From: Mixophyes australis
Lineage: Eukaryota; Chordata; Amphibia; Anura; Limnodynastidae
Length of the DNA stretch: 64,000 nucleotides
NCBI GenBank assembly: GCA_036250195.1
Contig: JAVHZZ010000003.1
Location: 341,911,875 to 341,975,874 of the forward strand
Direction of reading: 5' to 3'
Shown here: in pieces, positions 57,556 to 64,000 of the stretch
Position numbering within the stretch: the first letter of the stretch is position 1
Layout: each line of letters begins with the position of its first letter
Position numbers and translations under genes: made by a program
The notes under the pieces: model-generated
The model's database searches: none
What the model was told of the DNA's origin: nothing
Seen by the model: only the letters and a program-made list of their open reading frames with translations

Positions 57556-58624
57556 TGTGACAGGGTGGACCACCTATGCCATCCTGTCTGTTGTTGATGG
57601 GAACAGGCTGGGTTTACTTTGCCACCGTCTCCTTTCGTTATTATGAATGCGCCCCTTCTGCTGCAGTAGGAGGAACCTGCTGCCACCACTGGACTCCTTT
57701 ATAGCACCCAGAACCATGTTCCTTCTGGGTAACTGTCACTGCTAGTGTACTCCCATGCTAGTACACTTGGGCTGGTACCCCTGATCAGGGAGCTGTGGGT
57801 GGCCTATCACACTGGGCAAGCTGCTGGGTAGCGGCAGAGCGGTGGTACTGGAGAGTTATGTCCAACCTCAGAAACAGCTGGAGGACGGATTAGATTTAGG
57901 GTCTAATCTGTAGGTCACAGGAATACAGCAAAATCGAAGATGTTTTCAAGAAGGTCTTTGAAGCAAGTAATGTTTATTTGCTCTCAAACTGGTTGAAGGT
58001 ACCGAGTGATCAGGTCAGATGGAACATCAGAAGGATACATTTCAGTGTACAAGACAGTGTTTATTATACTCATTTGGACACAGGGTATTTTTAGAATCAG
58101 GATGCCATGTGTTTACCTAAACATGGATTTACATGCATTGCAAAGCTAACAATATTTACACTTATCTGTGAAATTCTAGAAATGCGGTGTTGTTCTGCAT
58201 CTGGTTTTTAGACGCAGGAAATCTAGCAGCACGTCTTTAATTAAGCCTTCCTGTCTCCAAGTGGACCCTCACACATCAAAAGATCCAATCACCATGAATC
58301 GTTTCTTCAAACAGTCGCAGAATACACATTCCCAATGAATAGTACAACCCCAAACAAAGCATTTCCTAACACCAAGATATACAAAAGGCTGTCTAAACAA
58401 AGGCTCATTGTATCAGATATATACCTTAGAAATCATGCATTCCCTCTAGCAAGTTTAAAACAAACGAGTTTCTTCCCTGGTCTCAGAAATAAGGATTTCC
58501 TATATCAAAATATACACAATATCAAAAATAAGTGCATTGGCTATTATATAAATAAGCGCCCTGCGCTATTTCCTTTATATAAATGTATACCATAAGTTAT
58601 TTATAAGTAATCCAGTCACACCTG
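57556..58624. other. possible LTR-like repeat, unresolved
   Basis: TGTGACAGGGTGGACCACC at 57556 looks like an LTR start. Moderately GC-rich, repeat-like DNA runs to about 58080, but no matching end or duplication is found. 58080-58624 is featureless. Confidence 0.3.
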
Positions 58625-59478
58625 TTAATTATTGAATTGAGGTGTTTCAATCAGACCCGTTACCAGAGTTGTATAAAATCAAGCACCTAGCCATTCAGTC
58701 TCCATTTGCAAACATTTATGTTTCAAAATGGGCCGTTCTGAAAAGCTCAGTGACTTCAAGCGTGGTACTGTGATTAGATGCCACCTTTGGAATAAGACGG
58801 TTTGTGAAATTTCATCCCTGCCAGATATTCCACGGTCAACTGTAAATGATATTATTAGAAAGGGGAAGCATTTAGGAACAACAGCAACTCAGCCATGAAG
58901 CAGAAGACCACGTAAAAGTACAGAGCAGGGTCAACGACTGCTAAGGCACATGGTGTGTAAAAGTCGCCATAGCTGAAAATTTCTGAACGTCTACTGGCAT
59001 TAATGTAAGCACAAAAACTGTGCAGCGGGAGCTTGCTGGAATGGGTTTCCATGGCGAGTAGCTGCATGCAAGCTTCACATCACCAAGACCAATGCCAAGT
59101 GTCAGATGAAGTGGTGCAAAGCACACTGACACTGGACTGTGGAGCAGTGGAAATGTGTTCTCTGGAGCGATGATTCACGCTTCTGTGTTTGACAGTCAGA
59201 AGGGCGAGTCTGGGTTTGGTGTATACCGGGAGAATGTTACCTGCCTGACTGCATTATGCCAACTTTGAAGTTTGGTGGAGGAAGGAAAATGGTATGGGGC
59301 TGTTTTTCAGGGTTTGGGCTAGGTCCCTTATCTCCAGTGGAGGGCAATCTTAATGCTTCACCATGTCAAGTTATTTGGGGACCAACTCCATTTTAAAGTA
59401 TATGTATTTGAATACAATGTCATTATTGTCCCTGTTGATGTAATGATCAAGCGTCCAAATACTTTTGTCCATATAGTG
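58625..59478 (+). pseudogene. internally deleted Tc1-like transposon
   Basis: Tc1/mariner transposases cut and paste DNA at TA sites. The frame opens at ATG 58728 and encodes 56 residues with the N-terminal helix-turn-helix (KRGTVIRCHL, EISSLPDIPRSTVNDIIRKG) before a TGA at 58896. Later pieces read out of frame or after stops: ITKTNAKCQMKWCKAH, WKCVLWSDDSRF (first catalytic Asp region) and [19 protein letters not shown]. After NLNA the sequence jumps to the 3' flank (GGACCAACTCCATTTTAAAG), so the second Asp and the last catalytic residue are deleted. The right end reads ACTTTTGTCCATATAGTG, then TA. The left end is decayed. It cannot encode an active enzyme. Confidence 0.88.
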
Positions 59479-59983
59479 TATATTAGATACTAATCTGTAT
59501 TGTTTAAAATTATCGACTGTTTGAATCAAAGCAATCTATTTTTTATATAAAATATACGAAAAAAAAACCTCAGAAGTCCATGTCTCACTAATAAGTGTGG
59601 CTTCTAAAGACCAATTTGGTGTGATAATATTTGTGTGTGCCTGTGGACCAGTATAGGGGGATGAAGGGTTCCTTGGTCCCTCTCTGGTGTTGTTGACCAC
59701 AGGACACTACCACACGAGGAGCCTACAGTAGAGCAAGGTGGAGGCACTGCATGATACTGAATACAAGTTAAAGAGTCCATTTGCAGACAGGACACACAAA
59801 GACTAGTACACTCACCCTAGGCGAGGAAATGGGGTGTTACATACATATGAGCATTAAATTACTTTTCAGGCTTGGCCTCAGTCCCACCGCACAAGTCACT
59901 GAGATAAAGAAGGGACCTTCTCCTAACCTGGTTTTCCATATAATGAACTGAACAGTGGAGATAATCATGTGCGTCACTACATG
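59479..59983. other. repeat-like but unassigned
   Basis: 59600-59830 is moderately GC-rich and may be a fragment of an LTR or dispersed repeat. No boundaries are seen. Confidence 0.3.
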
Positions 59984-60020
59984 TAGGCTTTATGTCCCAG
60001 TGTGTGGGACATAAAGCCTA
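59984..60020. repeat. perfect 16-bp hairpin
   Basis: TAGGCTTTATGTCCCA-GTGTG-TGGGACATAAAGCCTA, no mismatch, not recognised as part of a repeat family. Confidence 0.85.
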
Positions 60021-60731
60021 AGGGGGGTGCAGTAATTGTTTGGTGCATAGGGTCATACCCCTTTCTGACAGACATATTCTGCAAGTTAACACTTTGAGCT
60101 AGGCAAATAAGTCAGGACCTTTGCAGTAAAGGAGGAGTCTCCAGGAAAGACTGTGAGCGAAGAGAGTGATGAAGAGCAGCCAAAACTTGTTAGTTACTAA
60201 ACATGCCAATCAGTGAGTTTAGCCACATTCCCTATGGCTATAATCATGCTAGCAGAAAGGATTTTATACATGGCCCTATTTTTGCAAAGGCCAGTCCAGT
60301 ACATGAGGAGTTATAAATGTAAACCTTTCTTAGGAAATATATTTTTACCTTAGTGTAAATGCAGCTAAAAGCTGCCCAATTATTTTCATTATTTAAATAT
60401 ATGAATCTGCAGAGAAATGAACATTAACGTCCAACAGTATAAATATAGCTTAGTGCCCTATGAAGATAAGTGTGTGGCCTCATACCAAATAGGCTTTTCT
60501 GAATTAGCCTGGAGGGGTTCCTTATAAGAAATGATTAATGATTAGAGCCTGTTTAGGTCTCTCAGGATCTCAGAGAAAGAAATGTCACATATAACGTAGT
60601 GAATTGAAAACATTTTAATAAAGAATAATATTGCCTGTACCTTAAAAGATAATATTTAACAGCAGGCGCTGCCTCGGTTAGAAGAGGTAGTTTGTACATA
60701 TGAGAATAATTTATGTAATAGAATTCAAAAG
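60021..60731. other. no recognisable feature
   Basis: AT-rich sequence. Confidence 0.35.
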
Positions 60732-61200
60732 ATCTGAGTGACTTTGACTAGGGCCAAATTGTGATGGCTAGATGTCTGGGTCAGAGCATCTCCAAAACAG
60801 CAGGTCTTGTGGGGTGTTCCTGGTATGCAGTTCTTAGTACCAACCAAAAGTGGTCCTAGGAAGGGCAACTTGTGAACTGCCGAAAAGGCTCATTGATGGA
60901 GAGCAAAGGATAATCAGCTCTGTCACACTGCAAAAATTGTTCAGGAATGGTTTGAGGAATATGACAAAAAGTTCAATCCAATCGAGCATTTGTGGGATGT
61001 GCTTGAAAAACAAGTCTAAGCCATGGAGGCCCCACCTCGCAACTTATTGGATCTGCTGCTAACATCTTGGTGCCAGATACCACAAGACACCTTCAAAGGT
61101 CTTGTGAAGTCCATGCCTCAATGGGCTAGAGCCGTTGGGGTGCCATGAGGGCAGCCCACACAGTATTAGGCAGGTGGGTTTAATGTTGTAGCTAAGCGGT
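60732..61200 (+). pseudogene. second internally deleted Tc1-like transposon
   Basis: A different Tc1 lineage from the one at 58625. The 5' part encodes the N-terminal RMSGSEHLQN and TAGLVGCSWYAVLS-like segments in shifted frames. It is joined directly to the C-terminal part, FNPIEHLWDVLEKQV (the segment with the last catalytic acidic residue), then [19 protein letters not shown] and a stop. The middle, including both catalytic Asp regions, is missing. The right end GTTTAATGTTGTAGCTAAGC is followed by an AT tract that now occupies the target site. Confidence 0.82.
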
Positions 61201-61208
61201 ATATATAC

Positions 61209-61263
<55 letters not shown>

Positions 61264-61298
61264 GATATATAGATAGATAGATAGAAAGATATGTATAT

Positions 61299-61358
<60 letters not shown>
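61201..61358. repeat. compound (AT)n / (GATA)n microsatellite
   Basis: Two long AT runs are separated by GATAGATAGATAG and CATACATACAT. It abuts the end of a Tc1 relic. Confidence 0.95.
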
Positions 61359-61361
<3 letters not shown>

Positions 61362-62040
61362 TTGATACTCCGCACTCACCAAAAGCACAGTTAATGCTGT
61401 TCTACTTTTCTGTATTAAAGACAGACCATGTTAATTCTACATATTGCATCATATGCCATGCTGGCCAACTCATGCCAATGTTTTGCCTTTCTGGCCAGTC
61501 CTAGCATGATCATTGCTTTACTTTTTTATTTGTATTCTTCTGCATGATTTTTTTTTCTTAGGTATACTCCAACAAGTCTTTTTTATTTCCATTTCAAAAT
61601 ATATATCTGTCTGACAAACAATAATGGCTGCCAGACACAGAAACAGTCAGACACAGGCTCACAGACTCTCAGCATGTTCTGATGTGCTGGCTTACGCATG
61701 TAGAAGGACGATGTTACAGTGCATATAGAACTCAGAGGGGCTTTCCAGAGCCTTTATGGGCACTACATCATGTGCCATATGAATGTGGTTGCCATGGTAC
61801 TTCAGAATCATAACTTAATAATTGCAACCAGAAGGAAAAAAAAAAGGAAAATGGCAAATACAAATATTTTTCTTACAACCTGCCATATTTATGTTAAAAA
61901 CACACGTGATTTTTCATGGGATTGCTACTTTAAATGAATTATAGCCCTACCTTTAGATGCTTTTTAATACTATTTAGTAAAACACAGAGATAGAGTGATG
62001 CAAATCTATTTACTCTGTACCCCCAATGATAATGGGACAC
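61359..62040. other. no recognisable feature
   Basis: AT-rich sequence. Confidence 0.35.
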
Positions 62041-62104
62041 AGATACACAGATATACACATACACAAAAACACACACACACACATACACAGACACACTCAC
62101 ACAC
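62041..62104. repeat. (AC)n-rich microsatellite
   Basis: Interrupted ACACAC tract. Confidence 0.85.
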
Positions 62105-64000
62105 ATGCAACATATTCACAATAGACATACATACATATATACAAACACGTGACTTTAATCAGCAGCATTTGTTTGGAAAAGCCTTTTGATGAAATGGCCC
62201 ACGCTAGTCCAGCCTATCCCTCCCCATTTCTCCATAGAGAGTTGTGTCAGTTGCACACGGACATAAATTGCCTGCAACTGTGCTCATTGGCGTAATGTCC
62301 ATTTCTATTTCTGGGCATGCACAGTGCAGATCCATGCATGGTACGCTATGCAAATGGTGTAGATGAATCAGGCCCAAGGTGCGAAAGCAAAAGTGCTTTG
62401 GGATTTATTAAAGTAATTCTATCATTTTCAAATAAGCATTGCCCAATCAATTGTATGTGTTTCCAAAGCACAAAGTGATCTATTTTAGCAGATGTATATA
62501 GTCAACAATTCAATACATTATAATATTATGATACAGTACAGTACAGCCAATACCAAAAGATAAATACATACCGCTTGCGCTACGCTGCGCTAACCACGGG
62601 CACCCCTGGACAGTGATTCACCTTAGAATACTGTGATCAGTGAAGTCTGAGAGTTGGGTGCACAGCTATGATCATATATACACAGTCAGTGTTACAGAGA
62701 ACAATAGAGATGACGTAGATTGTTTCTATAGGTCCAGACGTTGGGTGGGTCCAGGGTAAACAGGTCATAGGCTGATTCAATCTAAAGAATCCAAAGGTGG
62801 GGGTTAATCTCTCCAGGGGATCTGCTCCTTTCTTCCCCAATGCTCCAGTTACAACTAAGTCAATTAGCATTTCATAGCCAACATCATATAAAGGTTTATT
62901 CCGTAATATCAATAACTAAAGTATGCAATGTGCGATCTCTTCGCCGACTGCACCGGACAGCTGCTGATGAATAGGGCTTTAATATGACACTAGGCATGAT
63001 ACCTTTCCTATAACCTGAACCTTGAACATCACTGAAGTGTACGTATAATCAATAAACCAAATACTATCTGCTCATAAATTACAGTGTAACGGAACCAATA
63101 TGAATATGAATTATATAAATAACTAAATGTTGTAATGCGAGTGTGTGCGTGCGTATTTTACCGTGCGATCGCACCACGCCACGTGTTACGTGGCGTACGG
63201 ATCGCAATGGCATGGCAAAACAATATTAACCAATATACTTTCGTTCATCCAATTATACGACTTTGACAGATTGAATGGGTATTGACTTTATTTTTAATAT
63301 TTCTTATGTGCTTTAGCTCATGTTTTTTTCCCCAACATATTTCAATCCATTTGTGCATTCCAACATTCCAACATTAGTGATGCGGTCATGCAGTATACAA
63401 GGAACCTCATTAGTTTTCGAACGGACTGTGAATGCGACTTGCATTTAAAAAATCAGACGTAACTTGCAAGCACATCCGCCTGTATTCAAGTACAAGTGGA
63501 TCTCAATAAATGTTTTTCATTTGAAACCGGGTATAAGTACACTCTGGCTACACGTTACTTGCCGTATGCAAACACACGTTCCGGCATGCATACGTGTGAG
63601 TCATCACAATCAGTCGGTACTTACACCTGCTCTGTAGCTGGTGCAAGTGTTACAGCTAAAAAACACTTACCTGAGAGATGCCCAGAGCTTGAATCTGACC
63701 AATGTGCATGTGCTCGACTACGGCACACACTTACTGTACATTACCTATGTACATCCGACCCTTCCAACCCCCATTCTGCCCTTCAAGTGGTAGGAAGTGG
63801 TAAGTGCCATTTACGTTTGGACATGAATTGGATGCAATTGGATTCACTGGAGTAAGGTCCGTTTCACAGCATGCGCAGAGCTATTTCCCACAAGATACGG
63901 CACGTATCAGGGCTTATGTCTGAAAATGAATTAGGCCCTAGAGGTTTCATTTTACAATGATTGGAATTGCTGGATTCAGGCAGTTCCTGGGGTTATATGT
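62105..64000. other. repeat-like DNA without resolved families
   Basis: 62200-62375 and 63430-63940 both end in GAAT(C/T)AGGCCC and share GCATGCGCAG/GCATGCACAG-type motifs, suggesting one dispersed family. 62567-63230 looks LTR-like on the minus strand, with AATAAA at about 62900 and a perfect hairpin CGCCACGT-GTT-ACGTGGCG at 63177-63195, but no ends were found. No gene is supported. Confidence 0.35.

Noticed and set aside
57556..58080. LTR beginning TGTGACAGGGTGG
   Set aside because: No matching 3' end or duplication; left as a possible repeat only.

Overview
The window reads as non-coding DNA from a large vertebrate genome, most probably an anuran amphibian (frog or toad). The evidence is AT-rich sequence full of long (AT)n microsatellites, a tRNA-headed SINE with a (GAT)n tail, long-hairpin MITEs carrying CCAAT motifs, hAT and Tc1/mariner relics, Penelope-like and L2/CR1-like retroelement relics, and LTR-type elements. 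The taxonomic call is inference from repeat families. I found no complete or convincing host protein-coding gene, no rRNA or functional tRNA, and nothing bacterial or viral. All open frames are shorter than 230 codons. The longest ones are explained by tandem repeats or by GC-rich repeat DNA. The segment is best viewed as intergenic, or as the interior of a very long intron.

Layout. 0-8 kb: a foldback MITE, a 284-bp hAT MITE with an intact 8-bp target duplication, and an older dispersed repeat split by a 2.1-kb hAT element (1979-4103) with its own target duplication, tandem arrays and broken coding remnants. A CpG-rich hAT MITE (4850-5128), LINE-tail fragments and simple repeats follow. 8-19 kb: a 60-bp tandem array, a full-length SINE, two closely spaced foldback MITEs in opposite orientation, a GGGGCATATTC-ended MITE, and a Penelope-like pseudogene on the minus strand with GIY-YIG and RT motifs. 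18-27 kb: two copies of a TGAGTCATTA-ended MITE, several SINE copies, a degenerate hAT MITE and AT microsatellites.

27-30 kb holds the most unusual object. It is a 2.59-kb GC-rich TG...CA element flanked by ATAG, probably one large LTR on the minus strand. Its predicted promoter has four CCAAT motifs and a TATA box, each inside its own perfect inverted repeat. Its predicted transcribed part contains compound hairpins and an array of about 20 short hairpins whose stems vary in a compensated way.

32-35 kb: two minisatellites, each interrupted by a mobile element (a 596-bp solo LTR with CCAGA duplications, and an 842-bp TIR element). 39-48 kb: a Penelope RT fragment, SINEs, a hAT MITE with a near-perfect 8-bp duplication, the second copy of the older repeat, a degenerate satellite with a perfect palindrome, and a 0.7-kb TIR element. 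49-64 kb: LINE 3' fragments, a long foldback element with a telomere-like loop, two internally deleted Tc1 elements and a compound AT microsatellite. Because no host genes were identified, there is no pathway or operon logic to describe. The biology visible here is that of mobile elements, their nesting and their decay.
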